DNA of 64,000 nt from Mallotus nudiflorus (lineage: Eukaryota > Streptophyta > Magnoliopsida > Malpighiales > Euphorbiaceae): assembly GCA_947683625.1 (NCBI GenBank), contig CANTUR010000070.1:1674001-1738000 (forward strand). The letters are read 5' to 3'. A model generated the notes under the pieces. The model worked only from the letters and a program-made list of their open reading frames with translations, made no database searches and was not told the origin of the DNA. This document shows, piece after piece, positions 44,063-55,710 of the stretch (position 1 is the first letter of the stretch; each line of letters starts with the position of its first letter). The translations under genes were made by a program, and so were the position numbers.

Positions 44063-45829
44063 CTAGAGATGGCAGTGTTCAACGCGCATCCAATATTTTA
44101 GCAACCACGACACTGTTTAGGCTCAGGGCCTTAGGGAACACACTACTATACCATAAAGTCACAATGTGGAGAAGAGGAGTCGCTTGGGACAATTCAATTA
44201 GTGGTACTCGATTCTCTAAAAGAAAGTTAGCACCACCACTAGGAGATTCTGGAAATGGAATACTAACTTCTCTTAGTCTCGTGTTCATTTAGAATTACTT
44301 TATAAATTATTAACTTCATTCTCTAATTACATGCAATTTCATTAAACCCTATTTGAACATCCATTTAACCTTAAGGCATCTAGTCAATAAAATCACATAT
44401 AAAAATGCATTCAAGTTTGTCGTCCCTAAGTCTAAACTAAGTTTAATTTTAATGAAAGTTAGCTAGATTTACATTTTTTATTTACAAATGAAATATAATA
44501 AGGTGGGCCTACATTTTAATTAGTAATCTTAAGTCTTTTTTTTTCAATTATCTATCGGCATTGGGCTTAAGTCTGTAAAATTTTAAAGGAAAAGTTAAAT
44601 TAGTAGGCCTAAGTCTAACTTGATTTTATTTTAAGTGAAATGCGGGCTTAAGTCTATTTATTTTAAAAGTAATGAATTTAAATGGGCTAAGCTAAATCAA
44701 AATAAATTTTAACTAACTAAAAATGGGCTTAAAGTCTAATTAACCTAAAATAGGCCTATATTGGTTTTAATTAATTAATTAACCTAAACCATTTATAAAC
44801 CTATTTTAAGTGAATTAGACCTAATCGTTGGCTTGGGGCCCAAAAAGGATAAAAACATCTAAAAAAAAACCAAACAAAAATCATAATAGAATCATATCAA
44901 ACGCAAAATTTATGTGATTTTCTAAAAACTCTAAATCAATTTACAAGCAACCCTAAATTAATTTACACCCATCATTGATTTTAACTGATTTTTACCCAAT
45001 TGAACCTAAATTACTAATTCATTTTAAAAGCAGAAAAGTAAAATTTTAATATTCCCACTACTATGGTTATTACAATATTCTACGTACTAGAAATTAAAAT
45101 TAATTACAAACCCAAATTAATTAACACACAAAACATAAAAAAATAATAAACGCAAAAACATCAAACCATAAAATCTGATCACATTTTAGAATCCATGGCA
45201 TTCCATGGATCTTCTATTTGATTCTGGATATCTGGCAATGACCTTATCAATCTCCAATTGGATTCCAAAAGGAAAACACAAAAAAAAATCACATTAGCCA
45301 AATAAGTAAAATAAAAAATAACAATTAAAGGAAATTAAATTAAAAAGAAAATGAAAAGATAGGAGAAAATGGAAATAAGATGTTGTGCATATGCTCTTAG
45401 ATGGCCCCTCAGATTGGGATTGTCACTGTTTTTAAACTTGTTTTTTGATTCTGGACAAGGATTGATAGCATTTAAAGACACAAATCATTCTTTTCAAAGC
45501 CTTTGAAGAATAGTATTAAGAAATTAGGGTTTTAAGAAACAAAAGAAATCAAGATTTTGAGTGTTGTGTAGGTTTTCTTCTCAGTAGTGTCTCTAGTTTT
45601 TTCATAATTCTAGGGTTTTCACGCAGTAGGGTCTTTTTACTTTCATGCTGTCCTCCCCCTCACTCACACAGTCTCTACCTTTTAACAGCAGAGACCTGTG
45701 AGCTGACCTTCCTCAATTCTAGGAAACAGAATCTATTTATTTAATTTTCAAAATTTTTTACTCGTTTTAACCACATTATCTGCTAATAAAAAATAAATAA
45801 AATAAATTTTTAACCAATCAAAAAAGAGA
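44063..45829 (-). repeat. Tat 5' LTR, truncated
   Basis: Aligns with 29023-31134 from its inner edge up to AAAAAGAGA (45829). About 305 bases of the outer end are missing, including the region with the AATGYCGATTGGCATT array. Beyond it the copia host sequence resumes, so a deletion removed the LTR end and the TSD. Confidence 0.8.
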
Positions 45830-46673
45830 TTATTTGAAATAGGGGGAGAACATTATTTTACATAATTTTGTTTATACGTGCATAGTAACATTATAAGAGT
45901 GGCTATTGTCATATGTGATAAAATGCCTTATTTAGCTTATTTTGTTTATGTATGACATAGATTTTATAAAGATTTGGTGTATCTTTATTTTCATTACTTT
46001 GGTTCTTGGTCCTTTAGTTCCTCTAGGATTTTTTTGTTCCTTAGATTTATTTCCCTTTATATTTCTTTTTTTTCTTTTTGTCTTTGACAAAGGGAGAGAA
46101 GAAGCTATGTAATAATTTATGTTTGTGAAATGCTAAGTGCTACATGATCATGTATGTTAGCTAGCTAAACTTTATATGATCATGTGATAGTGAATGCTAT
46201 ATGTACTATTTCTGTAATGCATTTTGGTAGCATTACATGCATATATGTTTGAAATTATTTCCTTCATATTACCTAACTTTTTTTTTTCAAAATGATCATG
46301 TTTTTATGTTTTTAATAGATTTGTCATATTAGACAACTTTGTCCTTCATGTTAAATTTTATGTCGTTTTTATTTTTAACAAAAGGGGAATAAAATATTAA
46401 ATTTATATTTCTTATCATGTCTACAAAGGGGAGTAATAAAGAAACATATTTGTATTAAGGAGAAACTTTTTTTCAATTATTTGTTATCCCTTATATATGC
46501 TATGTTAATTTAATTTTTTTTTATGCTCTAATACAATATGCATTCTATTGAATTTATGTATATATTAAGGGGAAGAAAATATTTTCACATATTGCATCTA
46601 TTTAATTTGAAAGGGGTAACTATTTTTTACAATACATACTTATTCATGTCATTTATTTTTTACACACACATAT
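45830..46673 (+). other. Copia 3' noncoding region with serial PPT-like tracts
   Basis: Noncoding. PPT-like purine runs occur at 45837-45850 (AGGGGGAGAA), 46088-46104 (ACAAAGGGAGAGAAGAA), 46381-46390, 46424-46436, 46567-46580 and 46609-46620. The same arrangement is seen in the nested SIRE element (22839-24077). The last, functional tract is at 49155-49168. Confidence 0.65.
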
Positions 46674-49113
46674 TGTAGATGGCAGGGTTTAGCGTGCACC
46701 TAAGATTTTAGCAACTGTGACACTATTTGGGCTCAGGGCCCTAGGGAACATACTACTATATCATAAAGAAATAGTGTGGATATGAGGAGTCTCCACCCAG
46801 GGTAATAACTGGGACAAATCAAAATGCTGGTACTCGATTCTCTAAAACAAAGCTAGCAGCACAACTAAGAGATTCTGGGAACGGAATACTAACTTCTCTT
46901 AGTCTCGTGTTTATTTAGAATTACTTTATGAATTACTATCTTATTCTCCAATTACATGCAATTTTATTTAAACCCTAATTAAACATCCATTTAACCCAAA
47001 GGTAACAAGTCATAAAATTACATGTAAAAATGCATATAAAAGGCAGCGTCCCTATGTCTAAACTAGATTAATTTTATTAATCAAAGTTAGCTAATTCTAC
47101 ATATTTTATTTACAAGTAAAATAGACTAAAGATGGGCCTATATTTTAATTGAATTAGTGAGCCTAAATCTACTTGCTTTAATTAACTAAGAAAATGGTCC
47201 TCTTGTCGACAAATTTTAAAGAAGAAATTAGAATATTAAGTGGGCCTAAGTCTAACTTAATTTAAACTCAAATAAAATTGGAGCCTAAGTCTATTTATTT
47301 TAAAAGAAATGAAATTAATAGGCTAAGCTAAATCTAAATTAATTTTAATTAACTAGAAATGGGCCTAAGGTCTAATTAATAAAGAAATAAAAATACATTA
47401 GTGGGTTGGATTAAAGTCTAAGTTAATTTTATTAATTAAAAGTGGGCCTAAATCTAATTAACCTAAATGGGCTTAAATTAATTTTAAATTAATTAAAACC
47501 TAAAAACCATTTTTAAGCCTATTTATTAAATGGGTTGATCCTACTGTGGGCCTGGGGCCCAAAAGGCACGAGAACCAAAAATAAAACATAATTCAACAAA
47601 TATACCAAAAAAAATCAAAACAATAATTTTTATGTGATTTTTCTAAGAAACCCTAATTCAATTTCATGCAACCCTAAAATTAATCTACTGCCATCATTGA
47701 TTTAAATTGAATTTTGCTAAATTGGGCCTATATTACTAATTAATTTTTAGTGCAAAGAATTAAAATTCCACTAATTTCCCTCTATTGGGGCTATTACAAA
47801 CTACAGCACAAGAAATTAAAGCAAATTAATTACAACCTAGTAAAGCAGTGAACAAAATACCGTAAAAAATAATAAACTCTAAATTCTATGGGGATTTTAC
47901 AAAATTCAGTCCATGGCATCCATGGATTCTTTAATGTAGCCACTGCAAAAATCTCACATCACCAACCTCACATCCAGAGCACCACTTAACACTAATAAAA
48001 AATAACAAAAAAATTTAATTAGTAACGACTCAATCAATAAATAAAACAAAGAAATCAAATCAAAATAAAAAAGAACAAAAAAAGAGTAGGGGATGCTATG
48101 CAAATGTTGTTTGAATGCCTCCTTAGATTGAGATTGACATCGTTTTGAGATTGACTCTATTTTTTTTTTCTTGATTTTCTAGACTTTAAAAGCAAAGAAT
48201 GTATTTTTGTTGATTTCCCGAAGGTTTAGAAAACAAAACATGAAAAGCTAAGGTGTGTGGCTTTTTGCACAGTAAAGAAAATAACTAGGGTTTTATTTTT
48301 TAGACTAAAAAGAATTTTTTTTCTCTCTCTCTCTTTCCTCTCCCCTCTGATTTTTCTTCACAGACCCTGCCTCTCTAGGGTTTTATTTTCCACGACCTCT
48401 TCCTCTCTTGTCCTCCTTCGCAGACTTTGCCTCTCAGCTTTTAAAGCCTGGCTTAGCAACCTCCAACCCATGCAATCACGTAGGGAAGTTGCGCAATATT
48501 GGGAGTGAGAAGAGTAATCTTAAGAGTCTGGATTTTTATTTTTGAACTTTCAAAATCAAGATAAAAAGATGGAGATAGAGTTTTTTTTTAAAAAAAAATC
48601 AAAGAATCGCACATGCAGGGACACGTGGTGTCCTAGACTAATGAAAAAATTAAGAAATAACGAAAAATTGAATTTTCAGTGTAAAAAATCAATTTTTAGT
48701 GAAAATCGGCACTCTAAAATTCTGACCAATGTCCCATAATGTCGATTGGCATTACTTGATGCTAACTGGCATTACGTAATGTCGGTCGGCATTGTGTAAT
48801 GCTGGTTGGCATTACATAATGTTGATTGCCGGTTGGCATTACATAATGTTGATTGACATTAAATGCCGGTTGATCACATTTTTTATTATTTTATTTTATT
48901 TTTTAATTAAATTACAAAAAAGGTCCTCAAAAGTTTCTAATTTTTACAATTAAATCCCTAAAAACCAATTTTGTAATTAAATCCACAAAATGTAGCAATT
49001 TAATCCTTTAAATCGTGAAACTCGACACTAGAGATCAATTCTCAATTAGATTTTCGTCATAGCGGCTTTCGTTGCACACGTGCATAATTGCATCCTGAAA
49101 TTGGGCGCTTACA
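46674..49113 (-). mobile_element. Tat-type solo LTR (second insertion)
   Basis: Plus strand TGTAGATGGCAGGG ... GCGCTTACA, with the same TGTA/TACA ends as the Tat LTRs and similar over most of its length, but longer (2440 bp) and with a fuller repeat array. Flanks are CATAT on the left and CACAC on the right, which could be a decayed TSD (two T/C differences) but do not prove it. It splits the copia 3' noncoding region. Frames at 48257-48508 and 48542-48739 lie in it and are not genes. Confidence 0.75.
48728..48880. repeat. Near-palindromic AATGYCGATTGGCATT array in solo LTR
   Basis: About seven units at roughly 20-24 bp spacing, for example AATGTCGATTGGCATTAC, AATGTCGGTCGGCATTG, AATGCTGGTTGGCATTAC and AATGTTGATTGACATT. 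Each half is close to the reverse complement of the other (AATGCC..GGCATT). Confidence 0.8.
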
Positions 49114-49168
49114 CACACCTTATTTATTATCCTATCAGATTGGTTATCAAAGCCAAAAAGGGGGAGAT
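49114..49168 (+). promoter_or_regulatory. Copia polypurine tract
   Basis: GCCAAAAAGGGGGAGAT ends directly before the LTR start TGTTGATAATT at 49169. This is the canonical SIRE-type tract. Confidence 0.85.
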
Positions 49169-50266
49169 TGTTGATAATTTGCATGATGAAAATCCTAATT
49201 TTGGACTTTGACAAGCAATTTAGATTCTAATAATTTTATTTAAGTGTGTGGGGATTTGATCTATCATCAAGATTAATTGTTCAATGATTAGAGATAATGA
49301 AATATTCCTTAAAAGAATATTAATATGCATTTCGATGAAGTATCTCAACCTATGTAAGTTCCCAATCTTTGAGAAGCAATTATATACCAAAAATATACAA
49401 TTTTGGTCTTACAGTGGTCTACTCATGAGCAACTCACGAGCTGACCTTGTATAGTGCCTCAGGAGCTCATTTTTGCCAAAACACTCAGTGCTGCTCATGA
49501 GCTGCCCTCTTGATCGTGAGGAGTAGGCTTCGGCTCATAAGGGTAGTCCTAACAACATTCAATGGATATTTTTGAATGCAACAGTCCTCAAATTGACACT
49601 CACTAACCAAGGTTTGCTCCTCACGGCCATGAGCGGTGTTTTGATAGAAATAAGTCCAATATGATTTAAAAATCAATAAGAGATGTTTGAGACATAATAA
49701 ATGCATCAAAAAGTCATAATCTAATTTTTTTATTTATAAAAATAAATTATGAAGTTCTATTGAGAGGTTAAGAAACTTTTTTATTCATTATACTCTCTTA
49801 AGCATTCAATTAAGCTCTCAAAACTCTCTTCAAATTCATTTTATAATTGTAAAACTCTTATGAGAGTTGGTGAGTGTTAAAATAGATATTCTTATTCTTA
49901 TATTTTTTGGGTTTAGAAAATGGAAAGTGAGATTTTATTCTAAAAATAATTGGTTTAAGTGTTTAGCCATTAAAACACTTGGGAATTAGTTTTTGAGTGA
50001 GCCTTGAAAAACTGAAGTTATAAGGTTGAAAGAGTGAGCCTCAAACTTTTATGTAATCTTAATCTTATGAATAAAATTATGGGAATTGAAAATCCTGAAT
50101 TAGGGATAAGTTAGGTGAGATATAGAATTGTTTAGAATTTGAACTCCTTAAATTCTTATGTTCATCATTCTTCCTTTTCAAAATTCTTTCAATTCTTGCA
50201 AAGAATTCTTTTAATTTCCATTTATTGTTCTTTTGCCTTATTCACCTCCCCTCTAATGCATTTTTA
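49169..50266 (+). repeat. SIRE-type 3' LTR
   Basis: Aligns with 11638-12733. Starts TGTTGATAATTTGCATGATG and ends ATGCATTTTTA (CA end mutated), followed by TSD GTAAT at 50267-50271. Motifs of the CTCACGGCCATGAG type lie at 49470-49640. The frame 49485-49709 is spurious. Confidence 0.87.
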
Positions 50267-50900
50267 GTAATGTATCTCCCTTCCCAAGAAAGGTGTACCT
50301 TAGGTGACTAGGTAATGGTTTGAGTTCCAATTGGGGTGGCTTTTTAATGGATGGAAGTGTTAGAGTGTCACTTTGAATTGGTGGTTCAGATTTTGCAAAA
50401 ATGCACTCTTCTTCCTCATGAGGTTGCTCATTTTTTGTATGCTTTGCAAGCTATATATTTTCTTAGAGTTCTTTCACATAATCATTAACAACCTCTACCC
50501 TCATACATAACTCTTCTTCACACAAAGGTTGCTTCAGTAATTTGGACATGGTGAACTCCACTTTCTCATCACCAACTAGCAATATTATCTTTCCTTTATG
50601 CATATTAATTAAAGCCTTTCCATTGTTGAGAAATGGTCTCTTTAAAATGAGAGGACAATTTTGGTCTTGCTTAAAATCCAAAATCACACAGTCAAGTGGA
50701 AACACAAATTTATTAACTTTAATGAGCACATTTTCAACTACTCCATATAGCTTCTTGATTGAATGGTCAGTAAGTTAAAGAGTCATATTGGTGTTAATCA
50801 ATTCTCCTAGCTTCAATTCCCTGAAAAGTGAGAGAGGCATAAGGTTAATACTCGCTCCTAAGTCACATAAACATTTAGGAAATTATTATGAACCAAGAAT
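50267..50900 (-). pseudogene. Athila protease and linker to RT
   Basis: The active site CDLGASINLMPLS is intact, with DLGAS at 50850-50864. The frame 50463-50729 gives VNKFVFPLDCVILD, CPLILKRPFL and GKALINMHKGKI, the core of Athila-type protease. The linker near the copia edge reads HLRYTFLG (about 50280-50310), a motif that in Athila precedes RT. Its expected continuation (PVIIS) is found on the other side of the copia insertion at about 11615-11637, so this piece and 10291-11637 were one gene. Confidence 0.82.
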
Positions 50901-51900
50901 ATAAGGAATTGTAAAACTCCCTAGGTCTTTAAGCTTGATTGGAATCTTGCTCAAAATGATGGAGCTGCACATTTCTATAAGAGGCACCATCTCGTTGTCA
51001 TTCTATTTGTTCTTATTGGTGATTATATCTTTAAGGAAGTTTGCATACTTTGGCATTTCCATTAATGCTTTAGAGAGAGGTAATTTCAACTCCAATTTCT
51101 TAAAAGTCTCAACGAATTTGGCAAACCTTTTCTTATCATCGTTTATTTTTCTTTGTCTCAAAGGAAAAGGCAATTTTGGAGCATACTTGAATGTATTAAT
51201 AATTAGTGGTTGCTCCACTTGCTTCTCTTTAGCTTCTTCATACTTCCTTCTCTTGATCTTGTCCTTGTACTTCTTCACTTATTAGCTTTTTATTTTCTTT
51301 ATCATCAACATCAACTATCAAATGGATTGATTTAGGTCTTTGAAGTTCTTTTCCACTTCATAAGGTGATGGCTTTCACTTGTTCTTTAGGGTTGACTTCT
51401 GTATTACTTGGTAAATGCCTTCAAGCCCTTATTCTAACCACATTTGCCAATTATCCAAGTTGAACTTCTATGTTATGTATGGAAGAGGCTTGGTTCTTAA
51501 CAATTTAATTAAACTTGGATTCCATTTTTTCTTATTCTCTTTTTGGCTTCTCAATTTGGACATGATGACATCAAAGAATTTATCAAGCTTGGTTTTTATA
51601 GCTAAAAGTTTATCATTGTTTGGTAGTGCATAGAATTTAGGAGGTGGTGGCTTTAAGAATTAATTCAAGAAGCCTTGTGATTCCTGCTTACTGCTCCATG
51701 AGAAGTTAGGATGGTTTCTCCAACCTTCATTGTAAGTATTTGAGAAAGGATTTTTTTTTGCCTTGGTTAGTATTGATTCCCAACATAGCTATAATTCTCA
51801 AATGCACCTACTCTATACATATTTCCACCTCCAAAGCCAAACTTAAAGGTAGCATGCCCAAGCATATAGCAATGCTCACAAGACAAAGTAGAAGAAGGTA
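50901..51900 (-). pseudogene. Athila gag-protease linker
   Basis: The frame 51003-51278 has INTFKYAPKLPFPLRQRK, KRFAKFVETFKKLELKLPLS and MEMPKYANFLKDIITNK, the well conserved block just before the Athila protease. Upstream (51400-51900) are broken frames with GWRNHPNFSWS-like and coiled segments between gag and this block. Confidence 0.75.
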
Positions 51901-52528
51901 AAGTAACGTTATCTCTTAATGTAAAGTCTTTAATTTGCTTCAACAAGGCTACAATTTAAGCTTAAATAGAAGTGACAGTATTAACTCCTATCTTCCTTCC
52001 TTGCTTAGGAGCTATTTGTCACTTTGATGGTTATAAACAATTTGTTGGCCATTTCTTCTAAAAGGTTAAAAGCTCAATTTACAGTCTTCTGCATAAAAGA
52101 TCCTTCAATTGCTGCATTAATTATGTCTCTAGTACACCTCATTACATAGTTATAGATGGTTTGGATAAGGACATCCCTAGGAAGACCATGGTGTGGGCAA
52201 CTTTACTATAACTTTTTAAATCTTTTCCATGCATCACATAAAGACTCGATCCTAAATTATTGAAAGGTGGTGATGTTTTTAATAATTTTCATTGTCTTTA
52301 TGAAAGGAAAGTATTTTGCCAAAAATGCCTTCGCAAGGAGGTCCCAAGTGGTCATTGATGTAAGTGGTTGTAAGTTGAGCCATGCATTTGCTCTATCCTT
52401 AAGGGTGAAAGGGAAAAGTTAAAGGTGTATCGCAGCATCTGACATACTATTGTATTTAAAAGTGTCACATATCTCAAGGAAGTTTGCTATATGAGCGTTG
52501 GAATCTTTTAAAGGCAAGCCATGGAACC
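51901..52528 (-). pseudogene. Athila gag core, N-terminus cut off
   Basis: Reads HGLPLKDSNAHIANFLEICD, LFPFTLKDRANAWLN, TTWDLLAKAFLAKYFP, CPHHGLPRDVLIQTIYNYV and AFNLLEEMANK, typical Athila gag. Stops occur near 52258 and 52060. At 52528/52529 the frame ends abruptly, just at the F-H-G-L motif, where the (ATT)n tract of the Tekay LTR begins. The N-terminal gag, leader and 5' LTR are not in the window, unless they lie beyond 64000. Confidence 0.8.
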
Positions 52529-52530
52529 GA

Positions 52531-52563
<33 letters not shown>

Positions 52564-55014
52564 TGTGTTTTGTCTTTTTCCTATATATATACATATATAT
52601 AAACCAAATTTTTCCCTTTTTCCCTCCCCTATTCCTTCCTTCATCTTCTTTTCTTTCTCCCTTCTCCTTCCCTTTCTTCTCCCTTCTACGTTTTTTTTTA
52701 GCAGAACCACATGCCACTACTGAGCCACTGGCAACCACCCATGCCACCGCCAATCGCCGCTCCCCAACTCGTCATCACACCTTCTCCTCCTCCTTTCCTC
52801 TTTCCTTCCCGCCGTCGCGTCCTTCCTCCTATTTTCCTCTCAACGCCAACACCCTTTAAGGCACGCCGGTGACATCAGGGGCTGAGATTGGTGTCGATTG
52901 GAAGCTCTTCCCTTGGGCTATGTTTCCTCTAAGATAATTTCTTTAATTAACTTCGAATTGAACTTCAATTTTATTAAATTATAATTAGGGTTCTTAATGT
53001 ATTTTGTTAATTTTGAGTTCAATTGGTTTGAATTATGTGAAATTGACTTTAGATTAGTTAAATTAAAGTTGTAAGCTTTCCAAAAATGTGTTTAAAATCC
53101 ATTTGGGAGATAGTTGGAGTTTGAGCACTATTCAAGGCACGGGTACTGTTCATGGGATTGTCTCGACTCATAAAATAATTTTTTTTTTAAATAAATTCTA
53201 CTAGTTATTTTAAGCATATTTCATTAAGAAAGTATATTGAAATTGTGTTCCGATTATTTATTACAAATTTTTAAAAGTTTGTGAAAATTGAATTTTTGGA
53301 AAAATTAGTATAAATTGGTAAATTTTGTATTTTAATTGAAATTATTGTTAATTAGTATGTTTTGGATAATTTTGGAGTAATAAATAGTATTAAAATAATT
53401 TTTATGAATTATTTACTATTTTTAAACTAATTAATAATAATTTTTGATATTATATTCAAATAATAATTTTATTCATTATTTTTATGATTAAATGAATTTT
53501 TAGCTATTTTTATAATATAATCGTGTATTTTAAATAATTAATTGAACCTTGTGCTATTAAATTTTGGGTATTTGAAAAATGGAATTTTACTAATATTATT
53601 TAACTCTATTTGAGATTTTATTGAATTAATTTGAAAATAAATTATCTTTAATGTTTTTATTATTCAAATAAATTGTATTGTGGTATTTTATTAATTTTTA
53701 TGGATTTTAATGATTTTTAATATTTATTATTAAATTACTGATTTTTATGTATTTTGGTTTTCGGTTGGGCAATTTGTGTAGTTTGGGGGCCCAACCCAAG
53801 CAGTTGTGCATTTTGTGGATATTGAAGTGTATTTGCTTGCAAGATCAGCTCTACTTTTAGTAGAGAGACATCCATTTTACATAGGAGACTGTCAAATTTT
53901 CGGTAGAATTCTCGTAAAATGTGACATCGGGTCGATCCTTATAATTTCTAGAAGTATAAAATTAGGAGTTTGATTCTAATATTATTATTATTTATTTATT
54001 TTCTATAGTTGCGCCGAAATCGAGGCCTACCGAACCAGGCCAGTCTATCTCATTCAGAAGAGCGCACAACTATGAGTTATTATTTTATATATGCATTACA
54101 TATAGAATACATAATTATGAGCATCCATATTTTTATAATGTATTTAAATATGAATTATTTTACTAAATGATTATGTTTATGTTTCGTATATTTTGGTATA
54201 TTTCTTTAAAAATGGATGTCATCATGTTTAAATTATGCATTTTATTATTTTTAATAATTATATGATTTATTTGAAGGATAACAATAAAACGTGCTACCTA
54301 ATGGGTTGCATTAGGATTGTGTACGTACTAGTGCATTAGATTGTAGGGGTGAGATTATGGAAATTATTTGATGTGAGACTTGATTATTCAATTATTGAGA
54401 ATTGTGGTGAGAGAGCAGTGTGATTATGAGAGCTTGGTTGACCTAGTGTCTCAAGGTTAATCACACTGACAGTGAGAATGCGGGAGCTTGGTTGACTTAG
54501 TGTCTCATGGCTAGTCTACTGTCTAAAAATGGAAAAGAGAAATATTTTGGAATTAAGTAAGTTTGTTGGCTTGTGAGATTCAACAATTGAGGTTGCGTAA
54601 TATTTTAGGGTTCTGCTTCGATCCTTCAACAAAAATAAATGTTTATGCATCTATTATTATATAAAAATGGATTTTAGCATCTGTGTGATAAAATATATAT
54701 ATATATATATATATTGAGAATTGTGGTAAGAGAATAGTGTGATTATGGGAGCTTAGTTGATCTATTGTCTTAAGGCTAATCACACTGACAATGAGAATGC
54801 GGGAGCTTGATTGACTTAGTATCTTAGGGCTAGTCTATTGTCCAAAAATGGAAAAGAGAAATATTTTTGAATTAAGTAAGTCTGTTGGCTAGTGAGATTT
54901 AGTAATTGAGGTTGCGTAATATTTTAGGGTTCTGCTTTGATCTTTCAACCAAAATAAACGTTTATGCATCTATTATTATATAAAAATGGATTTTAGCATC
55001 TGTGTGATAAAATC

Positions 55015-55102
<88 letters not shown>

Positions 55103-55557
55103 TATTTATTTATACTGATGCTTGACTGTATATGGCTGTAGATTGCATGTATATATTTTATAATAATTCACTTAGTGAGGTCTGACTCCCTTCAATATTT
55201 TTTTACAGGATCTTCTACATTAGACCTTACTCGTTGTACTATTCGCCATACTCTTTCTTCCCTGGTTGATTTATGTAAATACTGAGCTATTGTCTTCTTA
55301 TATTTTAGTAATCACTGCAGTAGTAACATTATTGTATTAGTAGTGTGTTGTATTATTAGAAACCTTTTACTTCAATATTGTATGAAAATATTTTTATTAT
55401 GTTATAAAATAAAGATTTGCTTTTATATTAATTAAAGCTTTAATTCTTGTGTACTTTTATATTATTATTGCATGTGTTTTTATTTTTAAGGCTTGCAAAT
55501 TCGAAAGAATTCCCGTTCCCTGGGGCCGGTCATGACTCCCCGGTTTGGGTCGTGATA
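52529..55557 (+). mobile_element. Tekay/Del-type 5' LTR, 5' truncated
   Basis: Matches the family at 13333-16888 from the C/T-rich leader block (52600-52860) to the end GGTTTGGGTCGTGATA (55557), but lacks about the first 650 bases. It starts with an (ATT)n tract (52531-52562). It carries a 319-bp tandem duplication (54394-55030) and a long (AT)n run. It is followed by a tRNA-Met type PBS, so it was the 5' LTR of a full element. Confidence 0.78.
54394..55100. repeat. 319-bp tandem duplication and (AT)n tract in LTR
   Basis: ATTGAGAATTGTGGT occurs at 54394 and 54713. Both units run through the paired GCTTGGTTGA repeats to CATCTGTGTGATAAAAT and an AT run. The second AT run (55018-55098) is about 40 repeats long. 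Other LTR copies have a single unit. Confidence 0.8.
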
Positions 55558-55710
55558 AAGTTAGTATCAGAGCCTAGGTTTTTAGTGTTGTGGACCTAGG
55601 TTATTAGAGTTTTGTTTTCTTTGGAACTACTGCAATAAATTAGGTTCGATTATGTTTTTGATAAGTTTTTCTTGATTTAGTTTTCAGTGTAATTATTAGG
55701 ATGTTTGTTT
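55558..55710 (+). promoter_or_regulatory. Tekay PBS and start of internal leader
   Basis: TTAGTATCAGAGCC at 55561 follows the LTR after a few bases. It is a one-transition variant of the TGGTATCAGAGC type of PBS. About 140 bases of leader follow before the reversed LTR at 55711. Confidence 0.75.

Larger units (their letters stand above)
29023..45829 (-). mobile_element. Tat/Ogre-type Ty3/gypsy element with antisense ORFs
   Basis: Minus-strand element: 5' LTR 44063-45829 (truncated), PBS 44041-44062, gag about 41640-43090, protease 40621-40923, G-patch 39792-40379, RT about 38600-39800, RNase H 38347-38553, second RNase H 37660-38028, integrase about 36385-37656, 3' region with plus-strand plant-mobile-domain ORFs (33130-35930) and a minisatellite (31280-31920), PPT about 31135-31150, 3' LTR 29023-31134. 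Two RNase H domains, a PBS starting TGGCGACTCC and antisense extra ORFs are together diagnostic of the Tat lineage. The left flank pentamer is GTATT; the right end is deleted so no TSD can be shown. Catalytic residues are lost in RT and integrase. Confidence 0.87.
11638..50266 (+). mobile_element. SIRE/Maximus-type Ty1/copia element carrying four nested insertions
   Basis: 5' LTR 11638-12733; PBS 12734 onward; gag 12785-13332 resuming at 16894; gag C-terminus to 17868; protease about 18400; integrase about 18570-19560; RT and RNase H about 19950-21425; env-like ORF 27511-28760; several PPT-like tracts; PPT 49155-49168; 3' LTR 49169-50266. Without the nested insertions (13333-16888, 21547-26722, 29023-45829, 46674-49113) the element would be about 10.6 kb, a normal length for this lineage. 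The two LTRs are clearly alike but diverged and the ORFs carry many stops, so it is old. The order gag-protease-integrase-RT is diagnostic of Ty1/copia. Confidence 0.88.
712..52528 (-). mobile_element. Athila-type Ty3/gypsy element, split by nested insertions
   Basis: Minus-strand element read from high to low coordinates: gag (about 51900-52528), gag-pro linker, protease (about 50463-50900), RT (about 10640-11637), RNase H, integrase (ending 8833), env-like ORF (about 6850-8110), long 3' noncoding region, PPT and 3' LTR (712-2154). The 5' LTR and gag N-terminus are missing, cut off at 52529 by Tekay LTR sequence. The copia element 11638-50266 (TSD GTAAT) separates protease from RT. The protein frame carries on across the two flanks, so both sides are one element. 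Many stops and frameshifts mark it as old and inactive. The lineage call rests on the gag, protease and integrase C-terminal motifs and on the post-pol ORF. Confidence 0.82.

Noticed and set aside
52484..52859. ORFs with poly-Leu, poly-Tyr or poly-Asn runs
   Set aside because: They are translations of the (ATT)n microsatellite and the C/T-rich leader of a Tekay LTR.
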